A stretch of DNA of 64,000 nucleotides from Bowmanella dokdonensis (lineage in GTDB: Bacteria > Pseudomonadota > Gammaproteobacteria > Enterobacterales > Alteromonadaceae): NCBI RefSeq assembly GCF_017254865.1, contig NZ_JAFKCV010000007.1, forward strand, positions 124,001 through 188,000, in the 5' to 3' direction. The translations under genes and the position numbers were made by a program. The notes under the pieces were generated by a model. It made no database searches, was not told where the DNA came from, and saw only the letters and a program-made list of their open reading frames with translations. Below are positions 8,764 through 16,980 of this stretch, piece after piece (position 1 is the stretch's first letter; each line of letters opens with the position of its first letter).

Positions 8764-10005
8764 TCAGTGTGCATGGCTGGCGCCGGCTTTGAGTACATCG
8801 GCCTTGAGCACATAGCTGTTGGTGGTGACATACTCGGTACCGGGCTGCAGGCCGTTCAGCACTTCCACCCAGTCCCCGTCCGCCTGGCCCAGTTCAAGGG
8901 GACGGGCCTCGAAGACATTGCCGTAACGGGCAAATACCACGGGTTTATCGAACAACTGCTGGATGGCCTGGCGGCTGACCCGCAGGGCCACGGCTTTATT
9001 GCCGGTGATAATATCGGCCTTCACATGCATGCCGGGGCGCCAGTGTCCCTGGGGGTTATCGATGGCCAGCCTGGCCCTGGCGATATGTCCGCCCGTCATC
9101 ATGGGCGCCAGGTAAAATACCTCTGCCTCGGCTTCCAAATGGTGGTGCAGGTCATACACCCGGGCCACCTGGCCCACGGCCATCTGTTCGATGTTTTCCG
9201 GAAAGGCTGACAACTCCACCCAGACCCTGGACAGGTCAGTGATCTCCAGCAGGCCCTGGGTGCCGGCCAGTTCGCCGGCATTGACCCATTGCTCGGTCAC
9301 CTGACCGCTGGCCGGACTGTCGATGGTGAAGCGCTGCAGGGTCTGGCTATTGCGCACACGCACCAGGGGCTGGCCTTTACGGACCTGATCGCCGACGCTG
9401 ACCATCACCTGCTCCACCACGCCCTGGTAGGGGGACATCAGCACAAATCGCCGGTCTGTGGTGGGGGCAATGACGCCAAACAGGGTTTGCTTGAATTCCA
9501 GTTGGCCCGGCCCGGCAGATTCGGTTTGCAGTTGTGTGGCGCGGATCGCCCGGTCGGATAAGCGAGTGCGTCCCTCATACTGCTCATAGTCCCACTGGTA
9601 GCGCTGATCCTGCCAGTTGGCCGTCACTGTTACGTCGAAGGAATGGGGTTCCCCCACACTCTGGTTGCTGACCTGATAGTCCTGCTCGGCGTGAAAATCC
9701 AGGGTCTGAGGCTCACCGCCCAGCCGGTTGAGGACAACCGCCAGTCCGACCGAATCGGGGGGCAGCGGAGCCTCATCCTGATAGGCGTAGACGCGCATCT
9801 GGGGCGCCACGCCGATTTCATAGAAGGTGATTTCCAGGGTCAGTTCACCCTGGCTGAGCAGCTTGCCGCCATGGGGGCCGACCGGGGTTTGTTCTTCGTG
9901 TTCGTCGCCGTGCCCATGGTCACCGGAAGCCAGAGCCGGCAATGCCGGCAGCAGCATCAGGGCCAGCCACAGGCTGGTAAAAGCGTTTCGGATTAGGTTT
10001 GTCAT
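8764..10005 (-). CDS. czcB: efflux RND periplasmic adaptor, CzcB family
   Basis: Membrane-fusion subunit (413 residues) linking CzcA to the outer-membrane channel. A signal peptide (SLWLALMLLPALPALA) is followed by a His/Asp/Glu-rich stretch (GDHGHGDEHEEQ), which probably binds metal, then PVGPHGGKLL, typical of CzcB-type adaptors with an added N-terminal domain. The barrel-sandwich (lipoyl-like) halves are visible around VEQVMVSVGDQVRKGQPLV and DSPASGQVTEQWVNAGE. The C-terminus ends in SHAH. It overlaps no neighbour: 12 bp after czcC and 8 bp before czcA. Confidence 0.93.
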   Translation of the reverse strand: MTNLIRNAFTSLWLALMLLPALPALASGDHGHGDEHEEQTPVGPHGGKLLSQGELTLEITFYEIGVAPQMRVYAYQDEAPLPPDSVGLAVVLNRLGGEPQTLDFHAEQDYQVSNQSVGEPHSFDVTVTANWQDQRYQWDYEQYEGRTRLSDRAIRATQLQTESAGPGQLEFKQTLFGVIAPTTDRRFVLMSPYQGVVEQVMVSVGDQVRKGQPLVRVRNSQTLQRFTIDSPASGQVTEQWVNAGELAGTQGLLEITDLSRVWVELSAFPENIEQMAVGQVARVYDLHHHLEAEAEVFYLAPMMTGGHIARARLAIDNPQGHWRPGMHVKADIITGNKAVALRVSRQAIQQLFDKPVVFARYGNVFEARPLELGQADGDWVEVLNGLQPGTEYVTTNSYVLKADVLKAGASHAH

Positions 10006-10017
10006 GCTGATTGTCTC

Positions 10018-11292
10018 TTATTCATTGTCTGCGCTGCCAAGCAGGGACTGACCTGTGAGGCCCTGCATGGCCAGAAGGAGTTGCAACTGGCTGATACGGG
10101 TTTCCAGTAACTGACGTCTGGCCTCGAACAGGGCCTGCTGAGCATCGAGCAGTTGCAGTACGGAAATCTGCCCGTTCTGATAGCTTTGCCGGCTGTCCGT
10201 AAGCAACTGTTCGGCGCCTGGCAGCAGAGTCTGTTGCAGTTGTTCGGTCAGCCTTGCGGTGGTTTGCATCTGGGCGTATAGGGCGGCTACCTGGCTGCGC
10301 AGGGACTGGCGCAGCAATGCCTGTTGCTGCGTCAGGCCATCCATTCTGGCGCGGGCCGCGGCAATATTGCCCCGGTTGGGATCCTGCAAATGCAGCGGCA
10401 TGGAAAAGCCCAGTACCAGAGCACTGTCGTCGCTACCGGCGTTGTGGCGAAGTCCGGCGCTGACCGTCATATCCGCCACTCCTCTGGCCTGCTCCAGGGC
10501 CAGTTGGGCCTGTTGCGAGCGGACCTGCTGTTCCAGCAGTAAAAAGTCAGGGGCGCGGTTTACCGCCTGCTGCCAGGTGGTCTCATCTGGAAGAGTTGGC
10601 AGTTGCGTGGTATCGCCCTCCACCTGCGAAAAATCCGCCGGGCTCAGCCACATCTGGCCCAGTTGAAAACGGGCCGCGTCGAACTCTCCCTGCAGCCGGG
10701 TATGAGCCAGTTGCATCCGGGCCAACTGGTAGGCCATACGCGAGACGTCGGCAGCCGAGACGGCGCCGGCATCTGCCCGTTTGCGGATAGTCTCCAGCAG
10801 TTCACGGGACTGCACCAGCCGTTGCTGATTCCAGTCCAGCAACTGCTGCCATTTCAGCACCTGATAGAACTTAGCGGCGGTGTCCACCAGTACCTGCAGC
10901 CGATCCGCCTCATAGCCAACGGCAGCTTCGCGCAGCCGTTGCTGAGCCAGGGTCAGGCGTTGCTGACGTTTGTCGCCCAGCTCAATCAACTGGCCAAAAG
11001 ACAGGGTCAGTTGGGCCGAGGTCAGGCCCCGGCTGTCGCCTGTGCCCAGTACATTCTCAATCTCGGCACTGAGGGTGGAGTTGGGACGCAGATCCGCCTG
11101 CAGGCGTTCGGCCTCCAGTGCCCGCACTTCATAGGGGTAGGTCTGCAGTGTCGGGTGGTGCTGCAGGGTGTTTTGTAAGGCCTGTCTGAGGCTTAAGGAG
11201 GTATCTGCCAGTACCTTACCAGGTAGCAGCAGCCAGACCATAGTCAGCAGAGCCAGGCGGGGTCGCCCGGCACGTGAAAATATCCGTTGCAT
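10018..11292 (-). CDS. czcC: TolC-family outer-membrane channel, CzcC
   Basis: Outer-membrane efflux protein of 424 residues. An N-terminal signal sequence (LALLTMVWLLLPGKVLA) precedes two TolC-type repeats rich in Gln/Leu coiled coil. The second repeat has NRGNIAAARARMDGLTQQQA near residue 305 and the family-typical NGQISVLQLLDAQQALFEARRQLLE near 380. Mid-operon position between the CzcI-like gene and czcB fits the classical czcCBA order. The product should form the trimeric exit duct for the RND pump. Confidence 0.92.
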   Translation of the reverse strand: MQRIFSRAGRPRLALLTMVWLLLPGKVLADTSLSLRQALQNTLQHHPTLQTYPYEVRALEAERLQADLRPNSTLSAEIENVLGTGDSRGLTSAQLTLSFGQLIELGDKRQQRLTLAQQRLREAAVGYEADRLQVLVDTAAKFYQVLKWQQLLDWNQQRLVQSRELLETIRKRADAGAVSAADVSRMAYQLARMQLAHTRLQGEFDAARFQLGQMWLSPADFSQVEGDTTQLPTLPDETTWQQAVNRAPDFLLLEQQVRSQQAQLALEQARGVADMTVSAGLRHNAGSDDSALVLGFSMPLHLQDPNRGNIAAARARMDGLTQQQALLRQSLRSQVAALYAQMQTTARLTEQLQQTLLPGAEQLLTDSRQSYQNGQISVLQLLDAQQALFEARRQLLETRISQLQLLLAMQGLTGQSLLGSADNE

Positions 11293-11350
11293 AAAGAATT
11301 CTTCGCTGTTGTTGAACGGTTGGGTTGGGCCAGAGGCCCGCCATCATCAA

Positions 11351-11680
11351 TCAGGTCAGCGAAGTATCCGGCGGCGGCACCGGCGGCTGGTAGTAGAGAT
11401 TCAGGTAGCTGAAGAAAACAGGAGCCGGCCTGCAGGCCGGCGCGAAGATCGGGCAAAGCTCGCTGCCATAACCGGTGTGACAACTTAAGTGCACATGGAG
11501 TTGATGTTCAGGGTCGCCGTCCGATGTACCCGACTGATGCTGTCCATGCCCTTCCAGATGCTGCAGGTGCGAATAGCCATCATGCTCGGCATCGGCAGCG
11601 GAAAACGGCGCACCGGCACAGGCAAAGAAGCTGTGCATGGTCATCAGCAGCAAGACATAGATCAGTGGTTTAATGTTCAT
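11351..11680 (-). CDS. small secreted His/Cys-containing protein, CzcI-like
   Basis: A 109-residue product with a signal peptide (LIYVLLLMTMHSFFACA) and a periplasmic segment with many His (HDGYSHLQHLEGHGQHQ, HQLHVHLSCH), two Cys in a CHTGYGSELC block, and a Pro-rich tail. Size, His clusters, a cysteine pair and a place directly before czcC recall CzcI of Cupriavidus, a small regulator or metal-sensing periplasmic protein. Direct homology cannot be proven by eye. It lies 12 bp after the CDF gene and 58 bp before czcC, so it is likely cotranscribed. Confidence 0.65.
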   Translation of the reverse strand: MNIKPLIYVLLLMTMHSFFACAGAPFSAADAEHDGYSHLQHLEGHGQHQSGTSDGDPEHQLHVHLSCHTGYGSELCPIFAPACRPAPVFFSYLNLYYQPPVPPPDTSLT

Positions 11681-11691
11681 CCCTTAGTGAT

Positions 11692-12318
11692 TTATCCGCA
11701 GCAGGAGTCGGGGACCTTGTCAGATTCGTTTGTCGTCGCCTTGGCGGCACGGATAATACGCACCGCCGAGGTCATGATGATCAGCGCAATCACAGTCCCT
11801 ATCAGCCAGTCCGGCCAGGCGGCGCCCAGCCAGGTGACCAGGAAGGCAGACAATATGACGCCGCCGTTGGCCAGCATATCATTGCGCGAACAGATCCAAC
11901 TGGCGCGCAGGTTAATATCGCCCTGGCGGTGCTGGTAAAGCAGGGCAAAACATAGCACGTTGACCAGCAGGGCCACAAAGGCGATGCTGAACATTATGTC
12001 GGCATTGGGGCTGGCGCCGGTCAGGATATTTTGTATCACATCCACCAGCACCAGAGTACCCAGTGTCAGTTGCAGGGTGCCGTTGAGCATGGCGGCCCTG
12101 GCTTTATGTTGCAGGGACTTGCCCACCGCATACAGGCTGACCCCGTAGACCAGGGCATCGGCCAGCATATCCAGTGAGTCGGCCAGCAGGCCGCTGGACT
12201 GGGCCAGCCAGCCGGCACAAAACTCCACCACAAACATGACAGCGTTCAGGATAAGCACTGTCCAGAGCAACTGACGTTGTTGCCTGTCACTGGCTTTGGG
12301 GGCGCAACAGCCTGCCAT
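11692..12318 (-). CDS. cation diffusion facilitator-type metal transporter
   Basis: A short CDF-family inner-membrane exporter, 208 residues and six predicted helices, without the usual cytoplasmic C-terminal domain. Helix 2 has SLDMLADALVYG and helix 5 RNDMLANGGV, giving the metal-site Asp/Asn positions. Cys pairs sit at both ends (MAGCCAPK and DSCCG), probably extra metal ligands. I chose ATG 12318, not 12357, because the MerR-type promoter -10 element ends at 12358, placing the transcript start beyond 12357; AAAAGG lies 7 nt before 12318. First gene of the five-gene metal operon. Confidence 0.87.
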   Translation of the reverse strand: MAGCCAPKASDRQQRQLLWTVLILNAVMFVVEFCAGWLAQSSGLLADSLDMLADALVYGVSLYAVGKSLQHKARAAMLNGTLQLTLGTLVLVDVIQNILTGASPNADIMFSIAFVALLVNVLCFALLYQHRQGDINLRASWICSRNDMLANGGVILSAFLVTWLGAAWPDWLIGTVIALIIMTSAVRIIRAAKATTNESDKVPDSCCG

Positions 12319-12357
12319 AGATGAACCTTTTGATGTTAAAGCACTCACACAGGCCAT

Positions 12358-12388
12358 AGAATAAAGGTTCCAGCAACTGGAAGGTCAA
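12358..12388 (-). promoter_or_regulatory. MerR-type promoter/operator with 19-bp spacer
   Basis: Read on the minus strand: -35 TTGACC (12388-12383), a 19-bp spacer, and -10 TATTCT (12363-12358). The spacer holds a perfect 15-bp dyad, TTCCAG-TTG-CTGGAA (12368-12382). An over-long spacer with a central dyad is the hallmark of promoters untwisted by MerR/CadR/ZntR activators. The dyad abuts the merR start codon on the other strand, so the regulator probably also controls itself. Confidence 0.88.
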
Positions 12389-12389
12389 G

Positions 12390-12776
12390 ATGAAAATCAA
12401 TCAACTCGCCACCGCCAGCGGCATCCCGGCCAAAACCATCCGCTACTATGAGCAAATCGGTCTGCTTGAGCCCGCCGAGCGGGCGCAAAACGGCTACCGG
12501 CTGTATAGTCAACAGGATGTGGACTGCCTGGTGTTTATCCGCCGCTGCCGGGATCTGCAGATCCCGTTGGAGGAAGTCGGGCGTTTGTTGCAAGTGCAGC
12601 GTCAGCCCACAGACTCCTGTGACGAAGTGGAAAATATCATTAAACGCCAGCTGCAGCGGGTACAGCAAACCCGGGAGGAACTCAGTAAGCTGGAGGCCAG
12701 CCTGACGGCGCTGGCCAACTGTTGTGACAATAACCAGGTCAGCAAATGCGGCATCCTCAGTCAGCTTAAGCCTTAG
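12390..12776 (+). CDS. MerR-family heavy-metal regulator, CadR/PbrR/ZntR type
   Basis: A 128-residue metal-responsive activator. The N-terminal winged helix (MKINQLATASGIPAKTIRYY, GYRLYS) is followed by a dimerisation helix. Metal-binding Cys fit the Cd/Pb/Zn subgroup: Cys77 (DSCDEV), Cys111-112 and Cys120 (NCCDNN...KCGIL). It is divergent from the CDF/czc operon, with the shared operator between the two starts. GGAAGG at 12379-12384 serves as the ribosome-binding site and lies inside the operator. Expected to activate efflux when Cd, Pb or Zn enters the cytoplasm; the exact metal is not readable from the sequence. Confidence 0.9.
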   Translation: MKINQLATASGIPAKTIRYYEQIGLLEPAERAQNGYRLYSQQDVDCLVFIRRCRDLQIPLEEVGRLLQVQRQPTDSCDEVENIIKRQLQRVQQTREELSKLEASLTALANCCDNNQVSKCGILSQLKP

Positions 12777-12782
12777 CTTTGG

Positions 12783-13373
12783 TTACTCCATCGACAGCTC
12801 TGCCGCGAGCTGGCGCTTTTGTTGCTCTGAGAAGTCCGAGCATTGCTCAAATACCTCACCGACCGCCTGTTTGGCGGACTGGCCCTGGCTGCGTTTGGCC
12901 AGGGTATCGGCGATCAGTTGAGCGGCCAGGGAGTCGCTCTGTACCCCCATATTCAATACAAGTTCCTGTTCAGGCAGGCTGTATTGGTCAAACACAGCCC
13001 CCAGCAAGGTGGAACAGGCCATCAGCTGTACCTGGGTATTGCCGTCCTCAGCAAAAAAGCTTTGCTCTTTATCCAACTCTGCTGCGGGCAGGCTCTGGCA
13101 ATGTTGATGCAGGGCCTGAGTTACAGCGGCCTCGTCCAGTCCCTGTTCCAGTCGGTCGAAGGCCAATCGCACCAATTGAGCATCTGTCCCTTCCCTGACC
13201 AATCCGAGCAGGTCAGCGCTGAGATTGGCCGGATAGCCCAGCTGATGATAGGTCAGTGCCGAGAAGGTCAGGTTCTGGGCCCGTTCTTCACAATCAAGCC
13301 AGGATACCTGGGCGAGAACAGATACTGGGCTTAATAAGGCAATCAATGAAAGACAAGCGAGTGGGGTGTTCAT
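12783..13373 (-). CDS. secreted protein of unknown function
   Basis: A 196-residue product with a clear signal peptide (MNTPLACLSLIALLSPVSVLA, cleavage before QVSWLD). The mature part is mostly helical and acidic, with four Cys (DCEER, QHCQS, MACST, EQCSD) that could form two disulfides. ATG 13373 was chosen: AGGAG and CAGGA lie upstream and the signal peptide begins there; an extension to 13466 is not signal-like. It is convergent with the merR gene (6-bp gap) and follows no operon. I do not recognise the family. Confidence 0.65.
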   Translation of the reverse strand: MNTPLACLSLIALLSPVSVLAQVSWLDCEERAQNLTFSALTYHQLGYPANLSADLLGLVREGTDAQLVRLAFDRLEQGLDEAAVTQALHQHCQSLPAAELDKEQSFFAEDGNTQVQLMACSTLLGAVFDQYSLPEQELVLNMGVQSDSLAAQLIADTLAKRSQGQSAKQAVGEVFEQCSDFSEQQKRQLAAELSME

Positions 13374-13532
13374 GCAATCCTGGCTCCTGCTTAACGTGGA
13401 ATACAAGCTGTCCTTTGTGCTGCCGTCTGTTTTGAGCGCATTGGCAGACAGGCAAATCATACTCACTTGCTAAAGAAAGGGAATGGGCAGAGTGGGGGGC
13501 GGACCACAAAATTTGTTCCAGCCACACGCCGG

Positions 13533-14516
13533 CTATTTTGGCGGCACCCCGGGTATCCGCGCCAGAATGGCTTGTAGTTGTCTCTGACATTCCAGACTGG
13601 CGGATAAGGGCATGCCAGGGGCTTCCAGTCGTCCTTCGCGGATAGCCTCAGTGGCCGCCTGGATCTCAAACTCAAAGCCACTGCCCAGGCGGTTATCCTC
13701 AAAGTGCTCCACCCGCTGGTCCAGTACATAGAGGCTGGCCTGACTGGCACGGAAGAAATCCGGAATGGCGATATAGCCGTTGTCGCCAATAATAAAGGCC
13801 CAGTTGGGCAAGCGGCAGCGAAAGGAGGTACCCAGGCTCGACACACTGTCCGGGTATCGCAGTGTCCAATTGACATCATCTTCCACACCATTGGGGGCCT
13901 GGTGATAATCGACCGATAGGCTTTGGTAGGGTGCTGGTTTAAATAACAAGTTCAGGGCTAATGGATAGATCCCCATATCCAGCAGGCAGCCGCCGGCCAA
14001 CTGTGGATTATAGGTGCGGGCATTGACGTCATAGGGCTGCGGATAACCAAAATCGGCTTTGATGTGCAGGATGCGACCAATACGACCTTCATCCACCCAT
14101 TGTCTGGCTTTGCGGATAGCCGGCAAAAACCAGGTCCACATGGCTTCCATCAGGAACAGGCCCTGGGCTTTGGCCAGGGCAATCAAGTCTTCACACTGCT
14201 CTGCCGATACGGTAATCGGCTTTTCACACAATACGTGCTTACCGGCCAAAAGCGCCTCCCGGACCTGTCCGTAATGCAGATTATGGGGGGTCGCGATATA
14301 GACGGCATCCACCTGCGGGTGATCAAACAACTGCTGGTAACCTTCCAGGGGTACAGGAATCTGATATTGCCGGGCAAACTCCCTGGCATCCTCCAGGTTT
14401 CTCGAGGCCACTGCATACACTTGACTGTTGTCGACATGGCGCATGTCACTGGCAAACGTATGGGCAATGCGTCCGGCACCGACAATGCCCCAGTGCAGGT
14501 GTTTGTTTGTGCTCAT
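13533..14516 (-). CDS. Gfo/Idh/MocA-family NAD(P)-dependent oxidoreductase
   Basis: A 327-residue dehydrogenase. The Rossmann opening is WGIVGAGRIAHTFASDM (residues 9-25), and the conserved catalytic EKP motif is present (GKHVLCEKPITVSAEQ, about 92-107). The C-terminal alpha/beta domain has GGCLLDMGIYPLAL, where the His of many members is replaced by a Tyr context. The overall pattern (FLMEAMWTWFLPAI) is closest to dimeric dihydrodiol dehydrogenase / D-xylose 1-dehydrogenase relatives. With xylAB nearby a pentose substrate is conceivable, but this is inference. Apparently monocistronic. Confidence 0.88.
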   Translation of the reverse strand: MSTNKHLHWGIVGAGRIAHTFASDMRHVDNSQVYAVASRNLEDAREFARQYQIPVPLEGYQQLFDHPQVDAVYIATPHNLHYGQVREALLAGKHVLCEKPITVSAEQCEDLIALAKAQGLFLMEAMWTWFLPAIRKARQWVDEGRIGRILHIKADFGYPQPYDVNARTYNPQLAGGCLLDMGIYPLALNLLFKPAPYQSLSVDYHQAPNGVEDDVNWTLRYPDSVSSLGTSFRCRLPNWAFIIGDNGYIAIPDFFRASQASLYVLDQRVEHFEDNRLGSGFEFEIQAATEAIREGRLEAPGMPLSASLECQRQLQAILARIPGVPPK

Positions 14517-14664
14517 GGCTGCTCCTTTGTTAAAACCCGTGATGCTTAAAAGGCCCGTATCTGCCAGGGTAGTGTTGAAGACAGACTAACCCTAAGTCTT
14601 GTCATTGACGACCCCACACAGAGATTTGATCAGGTGAATATGGGATAAAGTAAAAGCTCTGGCT

Positions 14665-14981
14665 TAGGGCGTGTTTATCTTTATATTGACGCTTTGCTGG
14701 AGGCCATTTTTTTGCCCAGCAAGGAAGAAGGAGTGCAGTTTAGTGAACCTAAATAAGCGACTGACCAATGGGAATGGAACCCATGAGAACAGCTTGGTTC
14801 ACCGCTTATCGGCGAGTATCAGAGATGACATGAGTAAAAATGACCCCAGCCTGAAGGGTTGAGGCTAAAAAACCTCACTCTGCGTTGCTCCCAACTTGTT
14901 TAGATGACTAAAAGGCATTACTCGCGCATTGATTGAGGGGGGCTCTTAACAAAGACCAATATGAAAGATAAACACGGCCTA
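14665..14981. repeat. 317-bp terminal-inverted-repeat element, copy 1
   Basis: The left end TAGGGCGTGTTTATCTTTA and the right end near 14960-14981 are inverted repeats (CGTGTTTATCTTT...ATATTG with its complement). The same sequence family recurs at 44915-45183, sharing GAGGCCATTTTTTTGCCC and GGTTGAG(G/T)CTAAAAA blocks. It fills most of the 494-bp gap between the oxidoreductase and the next gene. No transposase ORF. Nothing else is supportable in 14517-14664. Confidence 0.8.
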
Positions 14982-15010
14982 GGGAATCCCGGCCTGCCTG
15001 AGCTGATAAT

Positions 15011-15430
15011 TCAGGAAGTCTGAGACGATTTCCTCGGGGAGGGCAGTTGGCAGGCGAAGCCTTTTTCATTCAGCCAGTCGATGGCGGCCCGGGGATTCTG
15101 GGTATAGAGCTGGGTCTGGGTATCATAGCTGGAGACTTCCCCAACGATGCGTTTTTGCATGTCGAATTTGCAGACGGTGGCCTCATGGGTCTGATTGTTG
15201 GCTGCGCACCATTCGTAGATTTGAGCAAAGCCCTGCTGAGCTTCCAGGGTGGGCATAATCCAGTTGCGCATATCCACATAGGCGGCCCAGGGTTTATCCT
15301 GAATGGGGGCGACCTTGACCTGCACTTCGGCAAACACTTTTCTGACGGTGGAGGCCGACCAGACCCCGGTCAGGCGGACAAACAACACTTGTCCCACCAC
15401 TTCCAGTTTGTATAGATCTTCTTGCCGCAT
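15011..15430 (-). CDS. conserved hypothetical protein, possible SpoIIAA/STAS-like fold
   Basis: A 139-residue soluble protein without signal peptide. The pattern YKLEVVGQVLFVRLTGVWSASTVRKVFAEV then PWAAYVDMRNWIMPT (strand-strand-helix-strand) resembles SpoIIAA-like or STAS-like small alpha/beta domains, and the C-terminal part ends in a helix NPRAAIDWLNEKGF. This fold assignment is only a visual impression. Its start codon at 15430 follows a weakly purine-rich stretch. Single gene between a repeat element and the xylA terminator. Confidence 0.6.
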   Translation of the reverse strand: MRQEDLYKLEVVGQVLFVRLTGVWSASTVRKVFAEVQVKVAPIQDKPWAAYVDMRNWIMPTLEAQQGFAQIYEWCAANNQTHEATVCKFDMQKRIVGEVSSYDTQTQLYTQNPRAAIDWLNEKGFACQLPSPRKSSQTS

Positions 15431-15501
15431 CGGTTAATAAGTTGTTAATGCTTGTCTTTATCGACTATACCCCAGCCAGACACAAACCCCAAATTCGAGC
15501 A

Positions 15502-15529
15502 TAAAAAAGCCCGGCAAGCCGGGCAAAAG
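15502..15529 (-). terminator. rho-independent terminator of xylBA
   Basis: GCCCGGC (15509-15515) and GCCGGGC (15518-15524) form a GC hairpin; on the minus strand it is followed by TTTTTT. It lies 22 bp beyond the xylA stop. Confidence 0.85.
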
Positions 15530-15551
15530 ACACACACATCACCAGAAAGCG

Positions 15552-16871
15552 TCAGCCATATATTGCCTGGTTTACCAGATTCTCCAGCAGCTCCTGCCGG
15601 CCACTTACATGCCGGGGCGACAGACCCTTGTCATTGACGAGGGAGGCGAGGGATTCCAGACTGTGCTGGCCGCCCTGAATGGCCTTGCCCAAATCGCCAT
15701 TCCAGCCCGCGTAGCGCTTGGCTTTAGCATTGCCGAGGAAGTCATTTTCCAGCATCGCGGCAGCGCGCTTGAGCGCCATAGCCAGATGGTCCATGCCACC
15801 GATATGGCCATGGAACAGATCGTAGCGGTCTGAGCTTTGGCGACGGAGCTTGGCGTCAAAGTTGAAGCCGCCGGTGGAGAATCCGCCGGATTTGAGGATC
15901 TCGTACATGACCAGGCTCAGCTCTTCCACTGAATTGGGGAATTGGTCCGTGTCCCAGCCGTTCTGTGCATCGCCGCGGTTGGCGTCGATACTGCCGAAAA
16001 TGCCCAGGGAAATGGCAGTGGCGATTTCATGGTGGAACGAGTGGCCGGCCAGGGTGGCGTGGTTGGCCTCGATGTTCATGCGGAACTCATCTTCGAGGCC
16101 AAACTGCTTAAGGAAGCCATATACCGTAGCCGAGTCGTAATCGTACTGGTGCTTGGTGGGTTCCTGTGGCTTGGGCTCGATCAGCAGGGTGCCCTTGAAA
16201 CCAATCTTGTGCTTGTGTTCCACCACCATCTGCATAAAGCGACCCAACTGTTCCCGTTCCTGGCGCAGATCGGTGTTTAACAGGGTCTCGTAGCCTTCTC
16301 GGCCACCCCACAGTACATAATTCTCACCGCCCAGGCGCTTGGTGGCATTCAGGGCATGGAATACCTGGGTAGCGCCGTAGCTGAATACTTCCGGATTGGG
16401 GTTGGTGGCGCCGCCGGCTGCGTAACGGGGATGGCTGAACAGGTTGGCCGTGCCCCACAACAGCTTGACGCCGGTTTCTTCCTGTTTCTGCTCCAGTACA
16501 TCCACCATGGCAGCAAAGTTGTTGATGTAGTCCTTAATACTGTCTCCCTCGGGTGCCACGTCAATATCATGGAAACAGTAATAGGGGATGGTCAGCTTGC
16601 TGAAGAACTCAAAGGCCACGTCAGCCTTCTGCCGGGCCTTTTCCATGGGCTCACCGGCTTCCAGCCAGGGGCGGTTGAAGGTGCCGGCGCCAAACACATC
16701 CTGGCCGTTCCAGCAGAAGTTGTGCCAGTAACAGGCGGCCATACGCAGATGCTCTGCCATGGACTTACCCAGAATCACTTCCTCGGCGTTGTAATGTTTA
16801 AAAGCCAGGGCATTCTGGCTCTTTGGACCCTCGAAGGGAATCTTGTCTATCTGGTCGAAATACTGAGCCAT
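15552..16871 (-). CDS. xylA: xylose isomerase
   Basis: Cytoplasmic, metal-dependent D-xylose to D-xylulose isomerase, 439 residues, the length of the class II (E. coli-type) enzymes. Recognisable segments: the start [15 protein letters not shown], the catalytic His in [16 protein letters not shown] (about residue 101), [15 protein letters not shown], the metal ligand Glu in [28 protein letters not shown] and GSIDANRGD. The start ATG 16871 has GGAGAG 7 nt upstream; the longer frame to 17027 would overlap the end of xylB and is not protein-like. It follows xylB with a 109-bp gap and ends in a strong terminator. Confidence 0.96.
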   Translation of the reverse strand: MAQYFDQIDKIPFEGPKSQNALAFKHYNAEEVILGKSMAEHLRMAACYWHNFCWNGQDVFGAGTFNRPWLEAGEPMEKARQKADVAFEFFSKLTIPYYCFHDIDVAPEGDSIKDYINNFAAMVDVLEQKQEETGVKLLWGTANLFSHPRYAAGGATNPNPEVFSYGATQVFHALNATKRLGGENYVLWGGREGYETLLNTDLRQEREQLGRFMQMVVEHKHKIGFKGTLLIEPKPQEPTKHQYDYDSATVYGFLKQFGLEDEFRMNIEANHATLAGHSFHHEIATAISLGIFGSIDANRGDAQNGWDTDQFPNSVEELSLVMYEILKSGGFSTGGFNFDAKLRRQSSDRYDLFHGHIGGMDHLAMALKRAAAMLENDFLGNAKAKRYAGWNGDLGKAIQGGQHSLESLASLVNDKGLSPRHVSGRQELLENLVNQAIYG

Positions 16872-16980
16872 GGGTGCTCTCCGGTTTAAAGTCGTGCCGT
16901 CATCTTGGCCTTTGCCAGGGGGGCGGACAATTATGTTTTTTCGGCTGCAACTTGTGCTTTTTGCCCGCCGGGAAGTTACA

